Assembly (NCBI RefSeq): GCF_012726195.1
Contig: NZ_JAASAF010000006.1
Coordinates: 124,001 to 188,000, forward strand
Direction: 5' to 3'
Source: Rhodococcus sp. HNM0563
GTDB taxonomy: Bacteria; Actinomycetota; Actinomycetes; Mycobacteriales; Mycobacteriaceae
DNA length: 64,000 bases
In this document: one piece after another, positions 1 to 8,374 of the stretch
Layout: each line of letters opens with the position of its first letter
Numbering within the stretch: position 1 is the stretch's first letter
Translations under genes and position numbers: made by a program
The notes under the pieces: model-generated
Told to the model about the DNA's origin: nothing
Databases searched by the model: none
Seen by the model: only the letters and a program-made list of their open reading frames with translations

Positions 1-8
1 TACACGGT

Positions 9-1343
9 TCACAGCTCGAGGTCCTCTCTGGTGCGGGTGAGGGTGTCGACGACGGCATAGGCTATCGCCTTGGTCGCCATCATCACGTCGCTCACCGAGG
101 CGACGCCCATCCCTCCCAATCCGTCTTTCAGCTCGTCGGGGGTTGTGGCCGGTGGCCATGGGTATCCGATACGCGCGCAGGGAATTCCGAGACGTCGGAT
201 GAGGGTGCCGTCGGTCTGCCCACCGAGGAGCGGTGTCGTGGAGTACGGACGGCCCTCGACTTCCTCCCATCCACGCCGGCACGACTGGATGATCCAATTG
301 TTCGGATCGGTCATGCCACCGGGTAGCGAGCCGTACATTTCCCAATCCAGATCGAGATCGGGATGGCGTTTGCACATGCCGTCGATCATCTGCGCGAACT
401 GGTGTCGAACATCGCCCGGGGTCACGCGGGGGTTGACCCGGACGTCGAGACAGATCTCCGTGGTCGCGGACGGGAAGGCGGGTTTGTCCGGGCTTCCCGA
501 CCGAACGGCCGAGATCCAACCCTCAGGGATGGTCGAACCGGAGGTGTTGCGCGCGGTGTACTCGGGGAGCCACTCCTCGATCGCTTGGATCACCGTCGCC
601 GCCGGCACGATCGAAGATCGGAATCCTTCTGTGCCCCTTGAAATTCCAGCGTATCCGAAGGTGCCACGTACCGACACCTTGAACCAGCACATACCCGGCT
701 CTTCCGGATATACCGCCCACCACGGCTTGAGTACGACGGCATGGTCCGGTGCCATCCCGTGGGTGAGCAGGTGGAAGACACCGCTGCTCATTCCGACGTT
801 GTCGCGTTTGCTCATCGTCACAGGCATTCCGCCACCTGCGAATCCGATTGCGAGATCGCCGATCAGCGGTATCTCGGCGTCGACGACAGCGTGCATGACC
901 TCGGTGAGCCCGGCCACCATGCATTTCGGGTTCGAGGCACCCAGGCCGACGACGAGATCTCCGTGCACACTCGCCTCGGGAAGCATGTCGGGCCGCAGGT
1001 CTTTTCCGACCCAGGGAACATCCGATTCCGGGTCGATGTGCGTGTCGATGGGGGCGTAGAGCAACAGCCTGCTTCCACCACCAGATCCGCGCAACTCTCC
1101 GATCGCGTTGCCGGTGTTCTCGGAGATCGGCTGGTATCGGGCATCGATACCGACCCGATCACGCAGGTGGGTCGCCATGAACTCGGACGCGGCGCGTTCC
1201 TGGCCGGTAGGGCTGTGAATGCCGATCAGGTCGACTAGCAGGTCCCGGAATCGATCCGCGTCGAGCCGGGCGCATACGGCCTCGTACAGCTCACGGCGAT
1301 GACCGTCGAGCAGGAGCACTTCGGTCGGCGAGCTATCGGTCAT
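9..1343 (-). CDS. M20-fold hydrolase-like protein lacking the metal ligands
   Basis: 444 residues with the overall layout of M20 peptidases/deacylases (ArgE, carboxypeptidase G2): N-terminal catalytic-type domain, inserted dimerisation domain from about residue 215, then return to the catalytic fold. The residues that make M20 enzymes zinc hydrolases are replaced: the GHxD motif reads A-P-I-D (P98), the bridging Asp is N138, the catalytic Glu-Glu pair is Gly (170-172) and the later metal-binding Glu is K206. It is therefore probably not a normal zinc amidohydrolase. The ATG at 1343 has AAGGAG seven bases upstream and overlaps the amidase stop by 11 bases, so translation is probably coupled. 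It is the fifth gene of the leftward Rieske operon. Fold family is fairly sure; function is unknown. Confidence 0.75.
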   Translation of the reverse strand: MTDSSPTEVLLLDGHRRELYEAVCARLDADRFRDLLVDLIGIHSPTGQERAASEFMATHLRDRVGIDARYQPISENTGNAIGELRGSGGGSRLLLYAPIDTHIDPESDVPWVGKDLRPDMLPEASVHGDLVVGLGASNPKCMVAGLTEVMHAVVDAEIPLIGDLAIGFAGGGMPVTMSKRDNVGMSSGVFHLLTHGMAPDHAVVLKPWWAVYPEEPGMCWFKVSVRGTFGYAGISRGTEGFRSSIVPAATVIQAIEEWLPEYTARNTSGSTIPEGWISAVRSGSPDKPAFPSATTEICLDVRVNPRVTPGDVRHQFAQMIDGMCKRHPDLDLDWEMYGSLPGGMTDPNNWIIQSCRRGWEEVEGRPYSTTPLLGGQTDGTLIRRLGIPCARIGYPWPPATTPDELKDGLGGMGVASVSDVMMATKAIAYAVVDTLTRTREDLEL

Positions 1344-2673
1344 CTTTGTCTCCTTCCTGGACGCCGAGCTTCGCCGTCAGACCGGCACGATCCGTCAGAC
1401 AGGTCGCTATGCGTACGAGTGACTGGTCGGCGTGTGGCGGTGCCACCAGTTGGATTCCGAGCGGCATACCGTGTTCTCCTCGTCCGGCCGGAAGGCCCAC
1501 GGCGGGGCATCCGCTTACGCTTGCGAACTTGTTGAACACAGGATCCCCTGTCCCGGAGCCGATCTCGGGTGCTTCGCCGGACGCAGCGAGCGTCACCAAC
1601 AGGTCCACATCGTCGAACGCGCGATCAGTGACGCTGCGCGATCGCCTGAGTACTGTCCTGGCGTGCTGGATCGAGCTTGCAGGCGCTTCCCGTCCGGACT
1701 CCAGGAAGCTCGTCAGTTGGGCGCTGGGGCTTCCCTCAGGCCGTCCGCGGAGGCGTCCAGCGAGCGCGGCGGATGCCTCGGCCGCCATGAGCAGGGTGTG
1801 TGCATCGTCGAGATCGGCGAGGTCGGCCGGGACGTGCACATCGATCGTGTCGGATACGAACCCTGCAAGGCCGGCGACGAACTCTTCCAACAGGGCAGCA
1901 GCCGCCGGGGTCGCACGGTCGGCCCACGGAGGCCTCAGCACCCCGACACGCAACGTGTTCAGTGCGGGAAGCACGGTTGTCACAGGTGGGAAGTCTCCTG
2001 CGGTGGAGAGCGATTCGTCGATCGCGCCGAGCCAGGCCGGATGCCGCGCGAAGGCTCCGACCGTGTCGAAGGTCAGTGCGACGGGGAGTACACCGTCGAA
2101 CGGCCAGCGCCCGTATGTCGGCTTGAGAGTGAACACACCGCAGAAGGAACCCGGCCGCAGCACTGATCCCGCGGTCTGGGTTCCCAGCGCCAAGGGAACC
2201 TGTCCGTCGGCCACCGCGGCGGCGGATCCACTCGAGGAACCGCCGGGCGTGTGATCGGTGTTGTGCGGATTGCGGGTCTCGGCAGGCCGGTAGGTGGCGA
2301 ACTCGGTGGTGGTGGTCTTACCCATGATTACCGCACCGTCCCGCCGCAGCCGCCGAACCACCTCGGCGTCCGCGGCCGGCCGGTGGCCTTCCCACAGGTC
2401 GGATCCGTAGGCGGTGGGCTGGTCTCCGGTTTCGATTATGTCCTTGAGACCGAAGGGAATTCCATGCAGAGGCGAACGGCGTCGCTCCGAGTCACGGGCC
2501 GCCGCCTGGGCCAGCGCGAGCTCGGGGTCGAGGTACGCCCAAGCCTTGATCGTATCGTCGCGCTCGTCGATCCTCGCCAGACAATGTTCGACCGCGTCGA
2601 CACTGCGGCTCTCGTCGGCGAGGATATCTGCCATGGGGGACGTGGACGTCGCAGCGCCGCGCATCGAGGTCAC
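1333..2673 (-). CDS. Amidase (amidase signature family)
   Basis: 446 residues. Amidase-signature enzymes hydrolyse carboxamides through a Lys-cisSer-Ser triad. The triad is visible as K77 in GIPFGLKD, S147 in the GGSSSGSAAA stretch and S170 in GTQTAGSVLRP, so the protein looks catalytically intact. The GTG start at 2673 overlaps the stop of the extradiol dioxygenase gene (GTGA); an ATG three codons later (2664) is an alternative. Being fourth in the Rieske/extradiol operon suggests that it cleaves an amide or lactam-derived C-N bond formed during breakdown of a nitrogen-containing aromatic compound. The substrate cannot be read from the sequence. Confidence 0.9.
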   Translation of the reverse strand: MTSMRGAATSTSPMADILADESRSVDAVEHCLARIDERDDTIKAWAYLDPELALAQAAARDSERRRSPLHGIPFGLKDIIETGDQPTAYGSDLWEGHRPAADAEVVRRLRRDGAVIMGKTTTTEFATYRPAETRNPHNTDHTPGGSSSGSAAAVADGQVPLALGTQTAGSVLRPGSFCGVFTLKPTYGRWPFDGVLPVALTFDTVGAFARHPAWLGAIDESLSTAGDFPPVTTVLPALNTLRVGVLRPPWADRATPAAAALLEEFVAGLAGFVSDTIDVHVPADLADLDDAHTLLMAAEASAALAGRLRGRPEGSPSAQLTSFLESGREAPASSIQHARTVLRRSRSVTDRAFDDVDLLVTLAASGEAPEIGSGTGDPVFNKFASVSGCPAVGLPAGRGEHGMPLGIQLVAPPHADQSLVRIATCLTDRAGLTAKLGVQEGDKDDR

Positions 2674-3548
2674 CCGGCCTTCTGGGGTTCATGCCCCCAC
2701 CGCGAGGGCGATCGGAAGGTCTTGACCTCCCACTCGTCCTGATCGATGATCTCCCCGCCGTAGCCGATCTCGATCGCGAATCCCGACGGAGTGCGCATGT
2801 AAAAGGACGTCACGCCGTCGTTCGTGTGACGACCGAAAGTCATCTGGAGATCGATACCTGCTGCAGTGACGATGTCGTATGCGCGGCCCACATCGTCCAG
2901 CGACGCCGTCTCGATCATCAGGTGATTGAAATCGCCGCCTGTGAAGGAGAAGCATTCGTTCATCAAGGCGAGGCTGTGATGTCGCGGATTGCAGCGCAGG
3001 AACGTCGCGTCGGCACCATCCCACACGATGTAGTCGGTGAGCGCGAAGCCGAGGACTCGGGTGTAGAAGTCGACGGCGGCCGGGTAGTCCCGGCACATCA
3101 GTACCACATGCCCGAGCCCGAGGCCGCCGGTGACGAATCCACTGATCACATCGCCGTGGGCGAGCGGAGTGTGATCGATGGTGGGTCCGAAGCAGATCTC
3201 GTTGGGGAAACCCTCGGAATCGACGAAACGGAAGGCCTCGACGGCAAGCCGTTCTTCCGCGGGCCCGGCCGGAACCCACTCGATCTCGATACCCTCGGCC
3301 GCGACCCGGTCTGCGAGAGTCCGCAGCATGTCGGGGTTGTCGACCTCCCAGGTGATCGACCGGATACGGTCCCGCTCCGCGGGATACAGCGCGATGCGGT
3401 GGTGGTGGTCGTCGATTCGGATCAGCAACGGATCCTGGTCGGTTTCGCGGGGGCGGGCGTGCAGCCCCAGCAGATCCACCAGCACGTGACGCCAGGCATC
3501 GAGGTCGGCGACCTCGACACTCAAGGCGCCCAGACGGGAAACGCTCAT
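2670..3548 (-). CDS. Extradiol ring-cleavage dioxygenase (BphC/HsaC type, VOC fold)
   Basis: 292 residues, the usual length of two-domain type I extradiol dioxygenases, which open catechols next to the hydroxyls using Fe(II). The iron ligands fall almost exactly where BphC has them: H147 (LGHVVLM), H209 (FNHLMIE) and E260 (FAIEIGYG); second-shell H241 and Y250 are also kept. The N-terminal half is the degenerate VOC domain. AAAGG sits seven bases before the ATG. It lies 28 bases after the reductase gene and overlaps the amidase gene, so it probably cleaves the diol made by the upstream Rieske oxygenase. The class is sure, the substrate is not; HsaC-like steroid catechol dioxygenases are the main alternative group. 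Confidence 0.92.
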   Translation of the reverse strand: MSVSRLGALSVEVADLDAWRHVLVDLLGLHARPRETDQDPLLIRIDDHHHRIALYPAERDRIRSITWEVDNPDMLRTLADRVAAEGIEIEWVPAGPAEERLAVEAFRFVDSEGFPNEICFGPTIDHTPLAHGDVISGFVTGGLGLGHVVLMCRDYPAAVDFYTRVLGFALTDYIVWDGADATFLRCNPRHHSLALMNECFSFTGGDFNHLMIETASLDDVGRAYDIVTAAGIDLQMTFGRHTNDGVTSFYMRTPSGFAIEIGYGGEIIDQDEWEVKTFRSPSRWGHEPQKAG

Positions 3549-3576
3549 TCGCTTGCCTTTGTTCGGAAGTTGAGAG

Positions 3577-4593
3577 TCAGCTGGGTAGGAATTGTTCGGC
3601 GTGGATCCGCTCGGCGGGCATCCCGAGTTCGAGCAGCCGCTCCTCCGCGGCTTTCAACATGGCGGGCGGACCGCACAGGTAGGCGGAGGTCAGAGGATCG
3701 TCGACGTCCTCCACGCTCAGGGCGCTGACCGGATTACCCTCCAGCACCCCGGCGACCGCGGTCGGCTCATCGACAACCACGCGCACATCCAGCGTGCGCA
3801 TGAACTCCGTACGGGCCTCCAACTCATCGAGATAGAACAGGTCGGCCTCACGGCTACAACCGAAAACCAGTCGGATCGGATGCTCGCCGCGTGCGGTCTG
3901 CAGGTTCTCGAGCATCGACAGCATCGGCGCCAGTCCTGTGCCGCCAGCGATCATCAGTGCCGGACCCAGATCGTCAGAGAGACCGAATCTGCCGGTGGGG
4001 CCCTCGATCTCGATCCGGTCTCCTACCGTCGCATGGTTGCGGAGATAGTCCGACATGGCACCTGTGGGGAGCACCCGGATTATGAAGGTGAGTTTCTTAC
4101 GGTCTCGTTCGCCGGAGGCCATCGAGTAGGAGCGCCACTCGTCGGTTCCGGGTACCTTCATGCGTACGTACTGTCCCGCTCGAAATGCGAAGCGCACCGA
4201 CTTGGGCAGTTTGAGTTGCAGTTCCACCGCGGTGTCACCGATCCAGGTGACCACCCCGACCTTCGCGGTCGTCGTGATCACGGGGTATTCGTCGAGCATC
4301 GATGCCGGGTAGTCGAGATCGATCTCCGAGTCACCGAATACGTGTGATTGACAAAGCAATCGCTCACCGGACTCGATCTCGTCCTGCTTGATCGAGTACA
4401 CACGACCCTCCGGCATCACAACGTCACCTCGGGTGACCCGTCCCACGCAGGTTCCACAGGTACCGACCGTGCATTGGCTGACCAGCCGGACGCCGGCATC
4501 GTTTGCGGCCTCGAGCACGGTTTTACCTGCCGGCACCGTTACCGTCTTGGTTCCGTCCGTGAAGTTGAGACTGACATTGCTTTGTGCGGCCAT
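3577..4593 (-). CDS. Ferredoxin/FAD/NAD(P)H reductase component of the Rieske oxygenase
   Basis: 338 residues. Domain order is N-terminal plant-type [2Fe-2S] ferredoxin (C41, C46, C49, C81), FAD-binding domain with RSYS (154-157), then NAD(P)-binding domain with GGTGLAP (about 217) and YLCGPPAM near the end. This is the class IB/CarAd/OxoR-type layout, and differs from KshB, where the ferredoxin is C-terminal. It should pass electrons from NAD(P)H to the Rieske protein encoded 43 bases upstream; no separate ferredoxin gene is present, so this may be a two-component system. The ATG at 4593 is chosen because GGAG lies about seven bases before it and the ferredoxin domain begins there; a GTG at 4632 is an alternative. 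Confidence 0.93.
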   Translation of the reverse strand: MAAQSNVSLNFTDGTKTVTVPAGKTVLEAANDAGVRLVSQCTVGTCGTCVGRVTRGDVVMPEGRVYSIKQDEIESGERLLCQSHVFGDSEIDLDYPASMLDEYPVITTTAKVGVVTWIGDTAVELQLKLPKSVRFAFRAGQYVRMKVPGTDEWRSYSMASGERDRKKLTFIIRVLPTGAMSDYLRNHATVGDRIEIEGPTGRFGLSDDLGPALMIAGGTGLAPMLSMLENLQTARGEHPIRLVFGCSREADLFYLDELEARTEFMRTLDVRVVVDEPTAVAGVLEGNPVSALSVEDVDDPLTSAYLCGPPAMLKAAEERLLELGMPAERIHAEQFLPS

Positions 4594-4636
4594 TGCACGC
4601 TCCGCAAGTACATCGGTCGGGGCGATCGACACGGTC

Positions 4637-5830
4637 CTAGTCCTCGTCCTCGTAGGGCGACTCGAAGAAGCCGCGCGGGTGGCGGGACGCCATCTTGCGC
4701 CAGGCGACGATGGAATAGTCCATATCGCAGAGCATTTCGTTGTTCCACCCGTCGAATCGGGTGTAATGCTCCTCGGTGGCTTCGCGTGCGAAGACGTCAC
4801 TGTTGTTGAAGCCCTCGAGTGCGAGCGGGAGCATGAAGTTGTCGTACTTGAAGTTGAATTCTGCGATGTCCTCGTCCGTGCTCGCACGGGTGGCGATGAT
4901 CTCCCAGTATTCGTGGTGGTGATCGTCGATCGGGACGTAGAACTCGTACTGCACGTGATCGGTGATCGGCCAGTGCTCGACCATCAGCACACCCGGAACC
5001 CACAGTGACGTGCGGAAATAGTGCGGGACCGTACCGCGGGCCTTCATGTTGACCTTGGGGTTGTCCAGTACCGGCTCGTAGAGGTCGGGACGGTCGTAGC
5101 GGTTCATCACGCCTTTGGGACCGTCGGGAATATCGATCTCTTCGGTTGCGGTGTCGGTCAGGGCGTTGACGCCGAGCGGAAGTGCCCGATCCAGCGCCAC
5201 CAGGATCTGGTTGTCCCAGTGCACGAGCAGATGGCCGGGGTCGAGGCCGTTCTCCGCGGCAAGTCGCCAGTTACCCACCAGTTTGCGGTGGATGCCACGG
5301 ATGACGATTCCCTCGTCGAGCAGGTGCGGAACAGGGGAATCGTTGGGGTCGTTGGTGACCGGAGCTGGTAGATCGGCGCTGAGCGGAGGCGGAGTGCCGT
5401 AATCCTCGTCTCCGACGAACACGTAGATGATCCCGTTGACCTCCTCGACGGGGTAGGTGCGGATGCCCGCCTTCCCGATCAGAGAATCGTTGGGGTTACC
5501 CACAATCGTGGTGAGGGTGCCGTCCTCGAGTCCATAAGTGAACCCGTGATACCAGCAGGTGATGGTGCCTTCCGACAAGCACATCGGCTTGGCCGAGAGC
5601 TTGACGCCCCGGTGAATGCAGCGGTCGGACACCGCATAGGACTTGCCTGCGGAACGACGTATGGCGATGTCATGCCCACCGATGGTGACACCTTTGGCGG
5701 TGCCGTCTTCGAGTTCGTGGGTCAGCAAGGCGGGGTACCAGTGATTGGCGTAGCCCCAGTCGGCCTTGACGTACGGCGCGTACTGGCGAGTGGCTCCGGC
5801 GGACGAGCCGCTGTGAGAGGTAGCAGTCAT
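4637..5830 (-). CDS. CarAa-like Rieske non-heme iron oxygenase, terminal component
   Basis: 397 residues. The Rieske [2Fe-2S] ligands are C71, H73, C92 and H95 (CIHRG ... CWYHG). Mononuclear iron ligands are H200 and H204 (GLDPGHLLVH) and probably D345 (EGFNNSD). The N-terminal NHWYPALL, the central ALPLG and the C-terminal LALEGFNN and IVAWRKMAS segments resemble carbazole 1,9a-dioxygenase CarAa and the related oxoquinoline monooxygenase group rather than naphthalene- or steroid-type (KshA) oxygenases; this is from memory. Such alpha-only oxygenases hydroxylate N-heteroaromatics. The ATG at 5830 has GGAGGT seven bases upstream and is preferred over the in-frame start at 5962. It is the first gene of the leftward operon. 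The substrate is unknown. Confidence 0.93.
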   Translation of the reverse strand: MTATSHSGSSAGATRQYAPYVKADWGYANHWYPALLTHELEDGTAKGVTIGGHDIAIRRSAGKSYAVSDRCIHRGVKLSAKPMCLSEGTITCWYHGFTYGLEDGTLTTIVGNPNDSLIGKAGIRTYPVEEVNGIIYVFVGDEDYGTPPPLSADLPAPVTNDPNDSPVPHLLDEGIVIRGIHRKLVGNWRLAAENGLDPGHLLVHWDNQILVALDRALPLGVNALTDTATEEIDIPDGPKGVMNRYDRPDLYEPVLDNPKVNMKARGTVPHYFRTSLWVPGVLMVEHWPITDHVQYEFYVPIDDHHHEYWEIIATRASTDEDIAEFNFKYDNFMLPLALEGFNNSDVFAREATEEHYTRFDGWNNEMLCDMDYSIVAWRKMASRHPRGFFESPYEDED

Positions 5831-5937
5831 CGAAGTGACCTCCGGATGATGTGGTCGCAATGGGGTTTTCCGTCCGCATCGATGTGCGGAGCGGAGTCGA
5901 AGGGCCCGGGCTGATGAGCCCATCGACTCGGAGTCTG

Positions 5938-6003
5938 AACACTTTGGAGTGTTGCAGACCACAATATCCAGGTTTCATGGAAAGTCAATCAATTTTTTAT
6001 TGA
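5938..6003. promoter_or_regulatory. Promoter of the Rieske operon flanked by two inverted repeats
   Basis: In the 272-bp gap between the Rieske gene and the divergent MarR-type gene, the minus strand carries TTGACT (5988-5983), a 16-bp spacer and TATTGT (5966-5961), a good sigma-A-type promoter. Directly downstream, where transcription should begin, is AACACT-TTGG-AGTGTT (5938-5953), which extends with TCTG/CAGA after a one-base bulge. Directly upstream of the -35 is TCAAT-N5-ATTGA (5989-6003). A third small repeat, GACTC-G-GAGTC, lies at 5925-5935. The repeats are what the sequence shows; that they are operators for the divergent regulator is inference. Confidence 0.6.
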
Positions 6004-6102
6004 ATATCGGACAACGGCCCGGCGGGGACCTCCGGTAGCATCTGCCTTCAGCACGCCACGCACACAGCGCAGCCCCTCGACGATCAGCCAGCGGAAGAGA
6101 CG

Positions 6103-6747
6103 ATGAGCAGCACCGAACCCCGGCCATCCGGCAAACCCGAACCACTGGCACCGGGGCGGCGCTGGCACCTCGCCGAAACCGCATACGAGGAAGGGCTGAC
6201 CGCCTTCGAGTTCGCGCTTCTGCAGGTGGAGGGCGGATTCCAACGGTTCGCGGTCCAGGCAATCCGAGTCGCCGCCGACATCGATCTGGCGTTCAACGAG
6301 GTCGTTGCCCTCCACGTCGTTCGCATGCAGGAACGGTCGAAGGACACGGCGACGATCGCCCAGTTGACCAATCGAGACGATCTGCCGAATCTGCAGTACA
6401 ACCTCCGGAAACTTGTGAGTCTCGGGCTGCTGGAGCGCACCAAATCAGGAACGTCGTCGGTCTTCACCGTGACTCCGACCGGCCGGGAGATCTCGGATCG
6501 GTACGCCCAGCTACGCAGGCAAACCCTCGGGGCCAACCTCGAAGAACTCAACGACATCGTCACGAAGATGCAGCACGCGGTTCGCTCGATGCAGATCCTC
6601 ACCGGCCTGTACGAAGCGGCGAGCCGCGACCTTGCAACGATCAACACGGCCGCATTCTTCGATCCCCTCCCCAGCGAAGCCGACACCGAGCCCCCCACGA
6701 AACCGACCGGTCGAGTCCGCTCACGAACCAAGCGCGCACAGTCCTGA
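6103..6747 (+). CDS. MarR-type winged-helix regulator, divergent from the Rieske operon
   Basis: 214 residues. An N-terminal helical segment is followed by a winged-helix region (about residues 60-130: a helix-turn-helix around DTATIAQLTNRDDLPNLQYNLRKL, shown here only as a region, then a GLLER-type wing) and a long C-terminal helix for dimerisation. The basic tail RVRSRTKRA is disordered. It resembles MarR-family predicted regulators used for aromatic catabolism. Its position, divergent from the CarAa-like operon across a repeat-rich promoter, suggests that it controls that operon, perhaps released by a pathway intermediate. The ribosome site (GGAAGAG) is weak. Confidence 0.75.
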   Translation: MSSTEPRPSGKPEPLAPGRRWHLAETAYEEGLTAFEFALLQVEGGFQRFAVQAIRVAADIDLAFNEVVALHVVRMQERSKDTATIAQLTNRDDLPNLQYNLRKLVSLGLLERTKSGTSSVFTVTPTGREISDRYAQLRRQTLGANLEELNDIVTKMQHAVRSMQILTGLYEAASRDLATINTAAFFDPLPSEADTEPPTKPTGRVRSRTKRAQS

Positions 6748-6840
6748 CCGCCCGTGTGACCATCACACCGACACCGGTCGGTAACGAACGTCCCCTCGCT
6801 TCGAAAGCAGCGTTGATGCAATCTATTTCGATGTCGATGG

Positions 6841-6869
6841 TTGACGGGATGTGCAGGCCCTCATAAGCT
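6841..6869 (+). promoter_or_regulatory. Sigma-A-type promoter for the acyl-CoA synthetase operon
   Basis: TTGACG (6841-6846), a 17-bp spacer and TAAGCT (6864-6869) match an actinobacterial vegetative promoter. It lies 71 bases before the synthetase ATG in the 193-bp gap after the MarR-type gene. Confidence 0.6.
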
Positions 6870-6940
6870 GGGCCGGCCCACAGGTAGCACCCCGCTCCGA
6901 TTGTGTACGGCCACCCCCTCTGCCTCCCGAAAGGGATCCC

Positions 6941-8374
6941 ATGTCAGCTCTCGCACCACTGCCACTACTGACCGCGCTCCAAGACACCGGCCGCGGAGAC
7001 GACGGCCGCGACGCAGTCCGCGTCGGCAACCGCACTCTCACCCGGACCGAACTGATCGACGCAGCAACGGCCGTGGCCGACAGGATCGCCGGCGCGTCCA
7101 GCGCGGCGATCGACGCCACCGCGAGCATCGAGACCGTCATCGCAGTCACCGGGTGCCTCATCGCCGGTGTCCCAGCCGTTCCCGTGCCTCCGGACTCCGG
7201 TCCGGCCGAACGCGGTCACATCCTGAAGGACTCCGCCGCACAGATCTGGCTCGGATCCGCGCGCGAGGATGTTGCACTTCCCACCGTCCCGGTCGATGCA
7301 CAGGCCAGGTCGTCCGCGACATATCACGAGCCCGACCCGGCCACCACTGCGATGATCATGTACACCTCCGGCACCACCGGCGCCCCGAAGGGTGTCGTGC
7401 TCTCGCGCTCCGCGATTGCAGCCGGATTGGATGGGCTGGCCGAGGCGTGGCAATGGACTTCGAAGGACACTCTCGTACACGGACTTCCCCTGTTCCACGT
7501 GCACGGTCTCATCCTCGGTGCCGTGGGAGCCCTGCGGCAGGGCTCACCGCTCGTGCACACCGTCCGACCCACTCCCGACGCATATGCCGCCGCTTCGGGT
7601 TCGCTGTACTTCGGTGTTCCCACCGTGTGGTCGCGGATATGCGCGAACCCCGCGGCTGCCCGGGCACTCGCATCCGCACGGCTCCTCGTCTCCGGCAGTG
7701 CCCCGCTCCCGGTACCCTTGTTCGAACGCATCGTCGAGCTCACCGGCCACGCGCCGATCGAGCGATACGGGATGAGCGAAACCCTCATCACTGTCAGCAC
7801 CCGGTCCGACGGCGAACGCAGGCCCGGATGGGTGGGCGGGGCCATCGCCGGGGTACGGACGCGCCTGGTCGATCAGGCGGGCGAGCCGATCCCCCACGAC
7901 GGGGAGACCGTGGGCCGACTCGAAGTCACGGGCGACACCTTGTTCGACGGGTATCTCGGAAACCCTGCCAAGACCGCAGAGTCCATGACCGAGGACGGCT
8001 GGTTCAAGACCGGTGACATCGCCGTGATCGACGAGCACGGATTCCACCGGATCGTCGGACGCGAATCGGTCGACATGATCAAGTCCGGTGGATACCGGAT
8101 CGGGGCAGGAGAAGTGGAGCAGGCTCTACTGAACCATCCCGATGTTCGCGAAGCCGCAGTGATCGGTGTTCCCGATGACGATCTGGGTCAGCGGATCGTC
8201 GCTTACGTGGTGGGCGACTGCCACGACAACGGTGCGTTGCCCGATTTCGTCGCGAACACCCTCTCGATCCACAAACGTCCACGCGAGATCCGGTTCGTCG
8301 ACACCCTCCCGCGCAACGCGATGGGTAAGGTCCAGAAGAAGATCCTGATCGACGAGCACTCGGCGCAGCGATGA
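6941..8374 (+). CDS. MatB-like acyl-CoA synthetase
   Basis: 477 residues, the short length typical of malonyl/methylmalonyl-CoA synthetases. ANL motifs are present: YTSGTTGAPKG (141-151), a GLPLFHVHGL segment, RYGMSET, DGWFKTGD and the C-terminal catalytic lysine K463 in RNAMGKVQK. The segment around LPLFHVHGL, the FGVPT motif and the ARLLVSGSAPLP stretch closely recall Streptomyces MatB. It should activate a short dicarboxylic or branched acid with ATP and CoA in the cytoplasm. The ATG at 6941 is preferred (AAGGGA upstream, domain start). The stop overlaps the next ATG by four bases, so the two genes are coupled. The substrate may be a ring-cleavage product rather than malonate. Confidence 0.85.
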   Translation: MSALAPLPLLTALQDTGRGDDGRDAVRVGNRTLTRTELIDAATAVADRIAGASSAAIDATASIETVIAVTGCLIAGVPAVPVPPDSGPAERGHILKDSAAQIWLGSAREDVALPTVPVDAQARSSATYHEPDPATTAMIMYTSGTTGAPKGVVLSRSAIAAGLDGLAEAWQWTSKDTLVHGLPLFHVHGLILGAVGALRQGSPLVHTVRPTPDAYAAASGSLYFGVPTVWSRICANPAAARALASARLLVSGSAPLPVPLFERIVELTGHAPIERYGMSETLITVSTRSDGERRPGWVGGAIAGVRTRLVDQAGEPIPHDGETVGRLEVTGDTLFDGYLGNPAKTAESMTEDGWFKTGDIAVIDEHGFHRIVGRESVDMIKSGGYRIGAGEVEQALLNHPDVREAAVIGVPDDDLGQRIVAYVVGDCHDNGALPDFVANTLSIHKRPREIRFVDTLPRNAMGKVQKKILIDEHSAQR

